9,819 nucleotides of DNA from an uncultured Duncaniella sp. (GCA_910584825.1 CAJUCI010000042.1:1-9819), one strand, 5' to 3'; positions 1 through 5,745 are shown, numbered from the stretch's first letter. Numbers and translations are program-made. The notes: a model not told the origin generated them from the sequence alone.

Positions 1-50
1 GGTATCAACGATATCGGTTAAGCTCAGCCACGGACATTTGCCCGTGTCCC
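1..50. repeat. Left copy of a 50-bp terminal inverted repeat
   Basis: Bases 1-50 are an exact reverse complement of 9767-9816. Identity stops at base 51 (G here; the opposite copy reads C), with only four further chance matches (ATAT). The repeat holds small internal dyads: GGACA/TGTCC, CACGG/CCGTG and a central CGATATCG. It lies about 100 bases past the 3' end of the Fic gene. No transposase is visible inside the window, so it could be the end of an insertion sequence lying outside, a recombination site, or the point where an assembler stopped at a multicopy repeat. Confidence 0.95.
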
Positions 51-89
51 GATATATCCCCTGATTATCATGGGTTGGCAAACAAAAAA

Positions 90-116
90 CTTATGTCGCT
101 TTTGTCTCTTGTGTCG
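90..116. repeat. Three tandem copies of a 9-bp unit
   Basis: Three consecutive near-identical 9-mers, CTTATGTCG, CTTTTGTCT and CTTGTGTCG, lie between the terminal repeat and the end of the Fic gene. They share the pattern CTTnTGTCn. No coding frame here looks real. The function is unknown; simple slippage is the plainest explanation. Confidence 0.7.
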
Positions 117-150
117 TTGTTGTATGTCTTTCCGGGCGGGTCACACGGCA

Positions 151-897
151 TTACGGCTCGTATGGTATGCGGAAGCGGTCGAGCATGGCCTTGAAGTTGT
201 CCTGGGCTGTCAGGCATGTGTCCATGAGGTAGCCTTTGATGCCTGGCCAGTGGTGTAGCCCGTTGTAGTAGTACATCTTCAGGTCGTCGGTGATGATGAA
301 CGGCACATAGCCGAGTCTGAGACATTCGCGGAACATTATCAGCCGGCCCACACGTCCGTTGCCGTCCTGAAAGGGGTGAATGGATTCAAATCGGTGGTGA
401 AAATCAATCAGGTCCTCGAATGAGGGGTGGCTTTTCGCGTTGTATTCCTGCAATAGGGATTTCATCTCGTTGCCTACATCTTCGGGCATGACTGTGTCGT
501 TGCCGCCGACCTCGTTGGGCAGGAGTTTGTAGTCGCCGACATTGAACCACTCTTTGCGCTCGTCGGATGTGCCTGATTTCAGCATCCTGTGCAGCTGTTT
601 GATGAAAGCCTCGGTGAGCTGGCTGTCAGTGTTGATGATTATGTGGTCGATGGCGCGGAAGTGGTTGGCTGTCTCGATGATGTCATCTACGTTGACTGCC
701 CGGTCGGTGATGCCTATGGTGTTTGTCTCGAAGATATAGCGTGTCTGGTCGTGGGTGAGACGGCTCCCTTCCATGTGGTTGGAGTTGTAGGTGAACTCGA
801 TTTGTATGCGATGGTATATGCCTCCCTTTGTCTTGCCTGACATTTGTTCGCGCAGCATTGTGAGCAATGGTGATTGTTTCGCAGAGTTATGTGTCAT
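151..897 (-). CDS. Class II Fic-family protein adenylyltransferase
   Basis: This is a Fic-domain enzyme, a family that usually transfers AMP from ATP to a hydroxyl side chain of a target protein. The full catalytic motif is present as HPFQDGNGRVGR at residues 174-185 of the 248-residue form, with the catalytic His174. Upstream, SNHMEG (residues 39-44) fits the (S/T)xxxE(G/N) inhibitory helix. That makes it a class II Fic whose own N-terminal region blocks ATP binding, so no separate antitoxin is expected. The stretch around GDYKLLPNEVGG (121-132) is the likely target-binding flap. The frame extends upstream to 969, but a consensus promoter (930-961) lies inside that extension, so the ATG at 897 is the better start. 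No DNA-binding domain is obvious. The target is unknown. It may belong with the Abi gene to an accessory defence block (inference). Confidence 0.93.
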   Translation of the reverse strand: MTHNSAKQSPLLTMLREQMSGKTKGGIYHRIQIEFTYNSNHMEGSRLTHDQTRYIFETNTIGITDRAVNVDDIIETANHFRAIDHIIINTDSQLTEAFIKQLHRMLKSGTSDERKEWFNVGDYKLLPNEVGGNDTVMPEDVGNEMKSLLQEYNAKSHPSFEDLIDFHHRFESIHPFQDGNGRVGRLIMFRECLRLGYVPFIITDDLKMYYYNGLHHWPGIKGYLMDTCLTAQDNFKAMLDRFRIPYEP

Positions 898-929
898 GTC
901 ATCGGCAATTTGGGGGTTATTTGATATTG

Positions 930-961
930 CAAATATACGTGATTTTGCCGATACGGGCAAA
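930..961 (-). promoter_or_regulatory. Bacteroidetes-type promoter of the Fic gene
   Basis: On the minus strand a -33 TTTG (958-961) is followed after exactly 20 bases by TATATTTG (930-937), a perfect TAnnTTTG -7 box. Transcription would start near 922-925 and give a leader of about 25 bases before the ATG at 897. This placement rules out the upstream in-frame ATG at 969. Confidence 0.8.
944..961. promoter_or_regulatory. Dyad overlapping the Fic -33 element (possible operator)
   Basis: A perfect inverted repeat, TTTGCC - 6 bases - GGCAAA, spans 944-961 and includes the -33 TTTG of the Fic promoter. Its position would let a bound dimeric regulator occlude the promoter. No cognate regulator is encoded in the window, so an operator role is inference only. 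Confidence 0.4.
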
Positions 962-984
962 GATTTCATAAGTCGGTGCGGGGA

Positions 985-1572
985 CTATGTAATAAATATC
1001 CGTGGCGAGACGCGGCGGGCGTGGCGGTTGTGGCACTTTATGCGTTTCTTAGGACTCGGGGTGGAGGCGGCAGGAGCGTCGGGAGTGTCGGGTGGGGGAG
1101 GGGTGTGGTCTGTCGGGTCGTCGTCGGGTAATGGTTGTGGCTCGTTGGCTGAAGGGGACGGTGTCTGCTGTGGTGTGGCTTCAGGATGTGGCGGTGACTG
1201 AGGGGTTGTATTGTCGGCAGGAGGTGGCTCGGACGGTGAGGGGGAGTCGGTGGCGGTTTCCTGCATTTTGGCTTCGCGGCGCAGACGGGCTCGTTCGCGG
1301 GCGGCTCGCGAGCGTTCGATGGCGGCGTCGATGTCCTGACGGAGTACGAGAAAGGCGAGGTGGGCGAGGGGCGGCAGACTGTAGTGGGCACCACGGTTGC
1401 CGTCAAGATAGGCGTCGAGGGCTCGGAGCATCGGGGCGGGGTCCATGATGTAGCCTGAGTAGACATCCTTGATGCGCGCCACGAAGCGGTCGTAGGCTTT
1501 TTGCGAGATGCGGCGTCGGCGCGTGGCGGAGTGCCTTGGTTGCGTGGCGGTTGATGAGTCATTGCGGGTCAT
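985..1572 (-). CDS. Unrecognised protein with a long Pro/Thr/Ser-rich tail
   Basis: I do not recognise this 195-residue protein. Residues 20-103 look like a folded helical domain: a basic stretch (RRRR at 18-21), then YDRFVARIKDVYSGYI, LRALDAYLDG and LAFLVLRQDIDAAIERS, ending in a charged helix (RAARERARLRREAK). Residues 105-175 are low complexity, dominated by Pro, Thr, Ser and Asp, and the last 20 residues are basic. The order of short helix, 'aldaYldG', 'laf.vlr.dID.a' and a charged helix is faintly like small phage-type proteins such as DUF6291, but this is a weak impression. The frame opens at 1620, but a TAATTTTG -7 box at 1600-1607 lies inside that extension, so ATG 1572 is preferred. 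It ends 88 bases before the Fic start and has its own promoter, divergent from the Abi unit. Confidence 0.65.
   Translation of the reverse strand: MTRNDSSTATQPRHSATRRRRISQKAYDRFVARIKDVYSGYIMDPAPMLRALDAYLDGNRGAHYSLPPLAHLAFLVLRQDIDAAIERSRAARERARLRREAKMQETATDSPSPSEPPPADNTTPQSPPHPEATPQQTPSPSANEPQPLPDDDPTDHTPPPPDTPDAPAASTPSPKKRIKCHNRHARRVSPRIFIT
1081..1103 (+). other. G-quadruplex motif inside the proline-tail coding region
   Basis: Four G-runs (1081-1083, 1090-1092, 1094-1098, 1100-1103) with loops of 6, 1 and 1 bases satisfy the usual G3+N1-7 rule. The motif is on the plus strand, which is the template strand of the minus-strand gene. It arises where the proline-rich tail is coded by CCC/CCA/CCT codons, so it may be a by-product of protein composition. 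Confidence 0.5.
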
Positions 1573-1599
1573 GGTGATATACGGTGTTGAGATTTTCCA

Positions 1600-1607
1600 C
1601 AAAATTA
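1600..1607 (-). promoter_or_regulatory. Probable -7 box of the proline-tail gene
   Basis: The minus strand reads TAATTTTG, a perfect TAnnTTTG match, about 28 bases before the ATG at 1572. No TTTG is found 19-21 bases upstream, so the -33 element is absent or degenerate. The transcript would start near 1594. Confidence 0.5.
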
Positions 1608-1672
1608 CACATCGCTCCACCCCGAATAGGTGCGATAATGCCGCGAATAAGTAAAAAAATAATGGATAATGT

Positions 1673-1703
1673 TTTGTGATTAGAATAATTAGATTTAAAT
1701 TTG
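1673..1703 (+). promoter_or_regulatory. Consensus promoter of the Abi leader RNA/Abi gene
   Basis: TTTG at 1673-1676, a 19-base spacer, and TAAATTTG at 1696-1703 match the Bacteroidetes housekeeping promoter exactly. Transcription should begin around 1709-1711, immediately before the structured leader. It is the best promoter in the left half of the window and is divergent from the promoter at 1600-1607. Confidence 0.8.
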
Positions 1704-1708
1704 CGGTA

Positions 1709-1764
1709 ACATACTTACCCCGCTTCCCGTAAGACCAGCGCGCTCAGGGTAAGTTTTTTCTTTT
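1709..1764 (+). ncRNA. Short structured leader RNA, possible RNA antitoxin or attenuator of the Abi gene
   Basis: About 55 bases lie between the predicted transcription start and the Abi ATG at 1767. ACTTACCC (1713-1720) pairs perfectly with GGGTAAGT (1747-1754), giving an 8-bp closing stem. Inside it CGCT (1721-1724) can pair with AGCG (1737-1740). The stem runs straight into TTTTTTCTTTT (1754-1764). The same 5' arm can alternatively pair through CTTAC (1714-1718) with GTAAG (1729-1733), a competing 5-bp hairpin that would break the terminator. Seen: promoter, alternative stems, T-tract, then ATG. Inference: either a transcription attenuator, or a small terminated RNA with read-through expression of the HEPN protein, as in RNA-antitoxin modules. 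No Rfam family was recognised. Confidence 0.5.
1713..1764 (+). terminator. Terminator-like stem and T-tract directly before the Abi start codon
   Basis: An 8-bp perfect stem (1713-1720 with 1747-1754) is followed by six T, one C and four T, ending two bases before the Abi ATG. Termination here would leave a short RNA of about 50 bases; read-through would express the Abi gene. The loop is large (26 bases), and the stem has only four G-C pairs, so efficiency is probably partial. Confidence 0.5.
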
Positions 1765-1766
1765 AT

Positions 1767-2657
1767 ATGACACTTGCTATATACAACAAACCTCAGATTT
1801 CCGTGTCAGAGCAGATAAGGCTTCTAAAATCGGATGGACTCGCGTTTGCAGATGAAAACAGGGCTCAGCATATTTTGGAAAACATAAGTTTGTTCAGACT
1901 TAAAAGCTATCTCAAGCCATTGCGTCAGCATGATAAGAGGTCGTTTAAGGCCGGAGCGAGATTTGAGGATGCATATTCTTTGTACAAGTTTGATTCGGAG
2001 CTGCGCAAAATGCTGTGCTCTGAATTTGAAAAGATAGAGGTGTCTATACGCACGAGGCTGTCATTTACCATGAGTGATACGAGTGGAATATACTGGTTTA
2101 TAGATGCTGACAATTTCAGAGATTCCGGCCGTCATGCGACGCTCGTTAATAAGCTGAGAGATGAACTCGGGCGCAGTGACGATGATGCCATAGTGAGATT
2201 CAAAAGTATTTATAGTAACGAGTTTCCGCCCAGCTGGATGATTTCAGAAGTGAGTTCATTCGGTACACTCTCGATGATATACCGCTGGCTTAAGGCGGGT
2301 CATGCGAGGCGTAACCTTGCCAGGTTTTATGGCCTGTCTGATACTGTCATGGAGTCCTGGCTGCATTCTATTGTGTATGTGAGGAATATTTGTGCTCATC
2401 ATAGCAGGCTCTGGAACCGTAGACTGAGTATTAATGCCATATTGCCACGTAACACCCATCTTCCGTTTATTAAGATTCCTGTGGATAACAAGAGGGTATA
2501 TTATGTGATGGCGATAGTGCTGTATTTTATGCAGACGGTGAATCCGCAAAATACATTCGCGATACGTCTGAAGGCTTTGCTCTTGAAATATCCGAAAGTT
2601 GATGTGCGGGCTATGGGGTTTCCTGCCGGTTGGGAGCAGGAATCTTTGTGGCAATAA
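1767..2657 (+). CDS. Abi_2-family (AbiD/AbiF-like) HEPN RNase-type abortive infection protein
   Basis: This 296-residue protein matches the Abi_2 layout along its whole length: KPQISVSEQIRLLKSDGL near the N-terminus, SLFRLKSYLKPL (41-52), FEDAYSLYKFDSELRKML (66-83), EKIEVSIRTRLSF (88-100), then SWLHSIVYVRNICAHHSRLWNR (197-218). RNICAH (206-211) is the HEPN R-x4-H catalytic motif, so a dimeric metal-independent RNase is expected. Proteins of this family stop phage growth by killing or arresting the infected cell, and AbiF-like members have been linked to neighbouring structured RNAs and to the ancestry of Cas13 (recalled, not checked here). Its base composition is visibly more AT-rich than metX next door, suggesting acquisition. 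The start is fixed by the promoter and terminator-like leader, with the ATG two bases after the T-tract; there is no Shine-Dalgarno sequence. It appears intact. Confidence 0.93.
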   Translation: MTLAIYNKPQISVSEQIRLLKSDGLAFADENRAQHILENISLFRLKSYLKPLRQHDKRSFKAGARFEDAYSLYKFDSELRKMLCSEFEKIEVSIRTRLSFTMSDTSGIYWFIDADNFRDSGRHATLVNKLRDELGRSDDDAIVRFKSIYSNEFPPSWMISEVSSFGTLSMIYRWLKAGHARRNLARFYGLSDTVMESWLHSIVYVRNICAHHSRLWNRRLSINAILPRNTHLPFIKIPVDNKRVYYVMAIVLYFMQTVNPQNTFAIRLKALLLKYPKVDVRAMGFPAGWEQESLWQ

Positions 2658-2676
2658 AGTCGATTTTTCCGGATGG

Positions 2677-2700
2677 TGACGGTGCGATAATGACGGTGCG
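2677..2700. repeat. Direct repeat of a 10-mer between the Abi gene and metX
   Basis: TGACGGTGCG occurs at 2677-2686 and again at 2691-2700, a period of 14 bases. It sits just after the Abi stop and about 70 bases before the metX -7 box. Tandem binding sites are possible; a chance duplication is equally possible. Confidence 0.5.
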
Positions 2701-2738
2701 GTAGAAAATTATTAAGCCGGGGGGATGAAAATTAGAAA

Positions 2739-2777
2739 ACTCTTCATGAGGAGTGTCGGTTAATTTGCGTACCTTTG
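2739..2777 (+). promoter_or_regulatory. metX operon promoter with overlapping palindrome
   Basis: TACCTTTG at 2770-2777 is a perfect -7 box about 32 bases before the metX ATG. No TTTG lies at the expected -33 position. Instead that position falls in the centre of a near-perfect 16-bp palindrome at 2739-2754, ACTC-T-TCATGA-G-GAGT, with one mismatched pair. A weak -33 covered by a dyad suggests control by a DNA-binding regulator, possibly responding to methionine status (inference). The leader is too short for a SAM riboswitch. Confidence 0.55.
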
Positions 2778-2809
2778 CGGTCTGAAATCCGAAAAAAACT
2801 TCGCGACGC

Positions 2810-3820
2810 ATGATAAAGTATTACAATCATACATCACCTTTCCATCTGGAGTTCGGCGGCACGCTTGAGCATCTGCGCATTGCATATCACACTTATGGCA
2901 CGCTCAATGAGCGGGGCGACAATGTGGTGTGGGTGTGCCATGCCCTTACCGCCAACAGCGATGTGGCCGACTGGTGGCCGCATACGGTGGAGGAGGGGAT
3001 GTTTCTCGACCCGTCGCGTTATTTCATAGTGTGCGCCAATATCCTCGGGTCGCCCTACGGCACTACGGCTCCGCTGCACACCAATCCTGCCACGGGCAAG
3101 CCTTATTATGGCGATTTCCCGAAATATACGATACGCGATATTGTGAACGCTCACCGTGTGCTGGCCGATGCGCTGGGCATCGGGCGGGTGCATACGCTGG
3201 TGGGATGCTCGGTGGGCGGATTTCAGGCCGTGGAGTGGGCCGTGATGGAGCCTGACCGTTTCGAGCGGCTCGCGCTCATGGCTACTGACGGCGTGGCTAC
3301 CCCCTGGACCATCGCCATAGACGAGAGCCAGCGCATGTGTATCGAGGCTGACTCGACCTATGGAGAGCCGCGCCCCGACGCGGGTGCCGCCGGACTGGCC
3401 GCCGCGCGTGCCATCGGTCTGCTGAGCTATCGCGGCCCTTCGGGCTACAATCTCACTCAGCGCGACACGGAGGAGTACCCCGCGCCGCGCCGCGCCGTGT
3501 CGTATCAGCGTTATCAGGGCGAGAAGCTGGTGAAGCGTTTCGACGCGTATTCCTATCATGCCATCCTCGACTCGTTTGACACTCACGATGTGGGGCGCGG
3601 ACGCGGGGGGATGTACACGGCCCTCTCGGCCATCAAGGCGCGGACGATGGTGATAGGTCTGACCACCGACATCGTGTTTCCGCCGGCCGACATGATAGCC
3701 CTCGCGGCGCGCATACCGGGGGCTGAGTATGCCGAGATTCACTCGCCGTTCGGCCACGACGGATTTCTCGTGGAGTATGGCCAGCTCAACGCGCTGATGA
3801 AACCGTTTATGCAGAAATGA
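2810..3820 (+). CDS. metX: Homoserine O-acyltransferase (MetX family)
   Basis: MetX is an alpha/beta-hydrolase that acylates homoserine (acetyl-CoA in most members, succinyl-CoA in some), the first committed step from homoserine to methionine; it is cytosolic. The nucleophile elbow VGCSVGG gives Ser134. The acidic residue is Asp287 in GLTTDIVFPP, and the catalytic His316 is in SPFGHDGFL. CHALTANSDV (43-52) forms the oxyanion region, and FIVCANILGSPYGTT (72-86) is the family signature that follows it. At 336 residues it is slightly shorter than many MetX proteins, but no core motif is missing. ATG 2810 is placed by the -7 box at 2770-2777. Its stop overlaps the next start by four bases (ATGA), so it is translationally coupled to the EamA gene. 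Which acyl donor it uses cannot be settled from the motifs alone. Confidence 0.95.
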   Translation: MIKYYNHTSPFHLEFGGTLEHLRIAYHTYGTLNERGDNVVWVCHALTANSDVADWWPHTVEEGMFLDPSRYFIVCANILGSPYGTTAPLHTNPATGKPYYGDFPKYTIRDIVNAHRVLADALGIGRVHTLVGCSVGGFQAVEWAVMEPDRFERLALMATDGVATPWTIAIDESQRMCIEADSTYGEPRPDAGAAGLAAARAIGLLSYRGPSGYNLTQRDTEEYPAPRRAVSYQRYQGEKLVKRFDAYSYHAILDSFDTHDVGRGRGGMYTALSAIKARTMVIGLTTDIVFPPADMIALAARIPGAEYAEIHSPFGHDGFLVEYGQLNALMKPFMQK

Positions 3821-4746
3821 AAGATACCACCAAAGGTTACATACTCGGGGCCTTGGCCGCCATAAGCTATGGCACAAATCCGCTGTTTGCCGTCCCCCTT
3901 TACGAGCTTGGGCTCACGGTGGGGTCGGTGCTGTTTTACCGCTATGTCGTGGCCACGATACTGCTCGGGCTGGTGATGTGGCGGCGGGGCAACAGTTTCA
4001 GGCTCGCGCGCCGTCAGGTGCCGCTGATGTTTCTCCAGGGCGTGCTCTTCGCGCTGTCGTCGGTGGGACTGTTTGAGGCCTACAAGTATATGGACGTGGG
4101 GCTGGCGTCGACCATGCTGTTTGTCGAGCCGGTGATGATAGCGTTGATACTGTGGGTGTTCTACCGCCAGAGGATTTCGCTGTCGACGTTCTGCGCCATC
4201 GTGATTTCGCTTGCGGGCGTGGTGTTCATCGCCAATCCGGGGCCGGGGGCCAATGTCTCGGCCAAGGGTGTGGCCTATGTGATGTTTGCCTCGCTGAGTT
4301 ATGCCGTGTATATGGTGCTGATTAACAAGACCTCGCTGCAGCGGCTGCCGGGCACGACGCTGACGTTCTACTCGCTGCTGTTCGGCATAACGGTGATGGT
4401 GATTAAGGTGGGCTGTCTGACCGAGCTTCAGCCGATACCGCTTGTGCCTGTGGGCATTGCGAGTGCGGCGGGGCTGTCGATATTCCCGACCATAGTGTCG
4501 ATTCTCACCGTGGCGGTGGCCGTGCAGCTGATAGGGTCGGTGCCGGTGTCGATACTCGGTGCGCTCGAGCCTGTCACGGGCGTGCTCATCGGTGTGCTCA
4601 TCTTTGGTGAGATTCTTACTGTCAAGGCTGTGATAGGCATAGTGCTGATTCTCGCCGCCGTGATGGTGCTCGTGACGCATCCGCGTAAATTGCTGAAAAA
4701 TGGTAAAGCAATGTTTCATAATTTTCGGCTGTCTGGCCGTCGGTGA
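3817..4746 (+). CDS. EamA/DMT-superfamily membrane transporter
   Basis: A 309-residue inner-membrane protein with about ten hydrophobic segments in two EamA repeats. The first begins GYILGALAAISYGTNPLF (7-24) and includes EAYKYMDVGLASTMLFVEPVMIALILWVFY. The second begins KGVAYVMFASLSYAVYMVLIN (150-170) and ends with the family hallmark ALEPVTGVLIGVLIFGEILT (249-268). Members export or exchange metabolites, often amino acids; the substrate cannot be read from sequence. Lying four bases inside metX, it may move a methionine-pathway or other amino-acid metabolite (inference). The basic cytoplasmic tail is coded in the 47-base overlap with lrgA. Confidence 0.92.
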   Translation: MKDTTKGYILGALAAISYGTNPLFAVPLYELGLTVGSVLFYRYVVATILLGLVMWRRGNSFRLARRQVPLMFLQGVLFALSSVGLFEAYKYMDVGLASTMLFVEPVMIALILWVFYRQRISLSTFCAIVISLAGVVFIANPGPGANVSAKGVAYVMFASLSYAVYMVLINKTSLQRLPGTTLTFYSLLFGITVMVIKVGCLTELQPIPLVPVGIASAAGLSIFPTIVSILTVAVAVQLIGSVPVSILGALEPVTGVLIGVLIFGEILTVKAVIGIVLILAAVMVLVTHPRKLLKNGKAMFHNFRLSGRR

Positions 4747-5047
4747 GGCCATAGTGTGGCTCACCGGGATTAGTATTCCCGGCAGTATCTTAGGTATGCT
4801 GTTGTTGACTTTTCTACTTGAAAAGAAGGCACTTAAAGTTGAGGACGTGGCACCGATGTGCCGCTTCCTTGTGTCAAACATGGGATTCTTTTTCGTGCCT
4901 CCGGGCGTGGCCCTGATGTTGTATTTCGATGTCATCGCCGAGTCGTGGCTTGCCATAACGGTGGCCACTATTGTCAGTACGGCATTCGTCCTGTTGGTTA
5001 CGGGGCGCGTGCATCAATTCTTCCGCCATGCAGTTCATAGAAAGTGA
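4700..5047 (+). CDS. lrgA: LrgA/CidA family holin-like membrane protein
   Basis: A 115-residue protein of the CidA/LrgA family with four predicted membrane helices (about 5-22, 27-42, 58-77 and 82-102). Family signatures are IPGSILGMLLL (26-36) and MGFFFVPPGVALM (61-73). CidA/LrgA proteins are holin-like modulators of murein hydrolase export and cell lysis; with LrgB-type partners they are also reported in transport of small C3-type metabolites such as pyruvate. The ATG at 4700 lies inside the EamA gene (47-base overlap) but is needed to complete helix 1, and no later suitable start exists. It overlaps lrgB by 20 bases, so the two are probably co-translated and act together. Confidence 0.9.
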   Translation: MVKQCFIIFGCLAVGEAIVWLTGISIPGSILGMLLLTFLLEKKALKVEDVAPMCRFLVSNMGFFFVPPGVALMLYFDVIAESWLAITVATIVSTAFVLLVTGRVHQFFRHAVHRK

Positions 5048-5720
5048 CATTTTTCTTGTGGCCCTGACGTTCGGGGTCTATTTCGGAGCGGTGCGCCTGC
5101 GCGATATGACAGGCATAAGCGCGCTCCATCCCGTGCTTGTGACGGTGGCCGTGCTCATCGGTCTGCTCGAGGTCACGGGCATAAGCTATGAGACCTATTC
5201 GCGCCCGGGCCATATGATAGAGTTCTGGCTCAAGCCGGCAATCGTGGCTCTCGGCCTGCCGCTCTACACTCAGCTCAGGGCTATACGCAAGCAGCTGGTG
5301 CCCATACTCATGTGCGAGCTGGCGGGGTGTATCGTGGGCATAATTTCGGTGGTGCTGATAGCCAAGTGGATGGGGGCTTCGCGCGAGGTCATCATATCGC
5401 TCGCGCCCAAGTCGGTGACCAATGCCATTGCCATCGAGATTACCGGCCAGCTCGGCGGCATCCCTTCGCTCACGGCTTCAATCGTGGTGCTCGTCGGGCT
5501 GCTCGGCGCAGTTGTCGGGCTTAAGGTATTGAGCATCGGCAATATTTCAAGCCCTGTGGCTCAGGGTATAAGCATGGGCACGGCGGCGCATGTAATCGGC
5601 ACGAGCCGAGTGAACCAGCTGTCGGAGCGTTACGGCGCGTATGCCACCGTGGGGCTTATCATCAACGGTGTCCTTACTTCGGTCCTCGCGGGTCCTCTGC
5701 TCCATCTGATGGGGATTTGA
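5028..5720 (+). CDS. lrgB: LrgB/CidB family membrane protein
   Basis: A 230-residue LrgB-family integral membrane protein. The best signatures are SLAPKSVTNAIAIEITGQLGG followed by IPSLTASIVV in the centre and MGTAAHVIGTSRV near the C-terminus. Partner of LrgA in envelope and lysis homeostasis, or in export/import of small metabolites. The frame extends upstream to an ATG at 4971, but the extra residues (MSVRHSSCWLRGACINSSA) are the out-of-frame shadow of lrgA and are not hydrophobic. The ATG at 5028 gives the normal family length and overlaps lrgA by 20 bases. It is the last gene of the metX operon and ends 25 bases from the convergent YbdG-like gene; I see no clear terminator in that gap. 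Confidence 0.92.
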   Translation: MQFIESDIFLVALTFGVYFGAVRLRDMTGISALHPVLVTVAVLIGLLEVTGISYETYSRPGHMIEFWLKPAIVALGLPLYTQLRAIRKQLVPILMCELAGCIVGIISVVLIAKWMGASREVIISLAPKSVTNAIAIEITGQLGGIPSLTASIVVLVGLLGAVVGLKVLSIGNISSPVAQGISMGTAAHVIGTSRVNQLSERYGAYATVGLIINGVLTSVLAGPLLHLMGI

Positions 5721-5745
5721 GGATGGATAACAGTCTGAGTACGTG

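Noticed and set aside
898..969. Longer N-terminus of the Fic protein starting at 969
   Set aside because: A consensus TTTG-N20-TATATTTG promoter lies within it, so this segment is probably upstream of transcription.
1705..1754. CRISPR-like repeat array near the HEPN gene
   Set aside because: Only one stem unit and short GTAA half-sites are present; there are no regular repeat-spacer units.
2658..2809. SAM riboswitch upstream of metX
   Set aside because: The predicted leader is only about 25-30 bases and no riboswitch core or terminator is seen.
2834..3877. 347-codon open frame antisense to metX
   Set aside because: Rich in His and Arg with no domain; it mirrors a clearly coding GC-rich gene, which commonly leaves antisense frames open.
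3739..4968. 409-codon open frame antisense to the EamA and lrgA genes
   Set aside because: Low-complexity His/Arg/Gln composition and spans two real opposite-strand genes; a codon-bias shadow.
4971..5027. Longer N-terminus of LrgB starting at 4971
   Set aside because: The extra residues are non-hydrophobic and out of frame with lrgA; the ATG at 5028 gives normal LrgB length.
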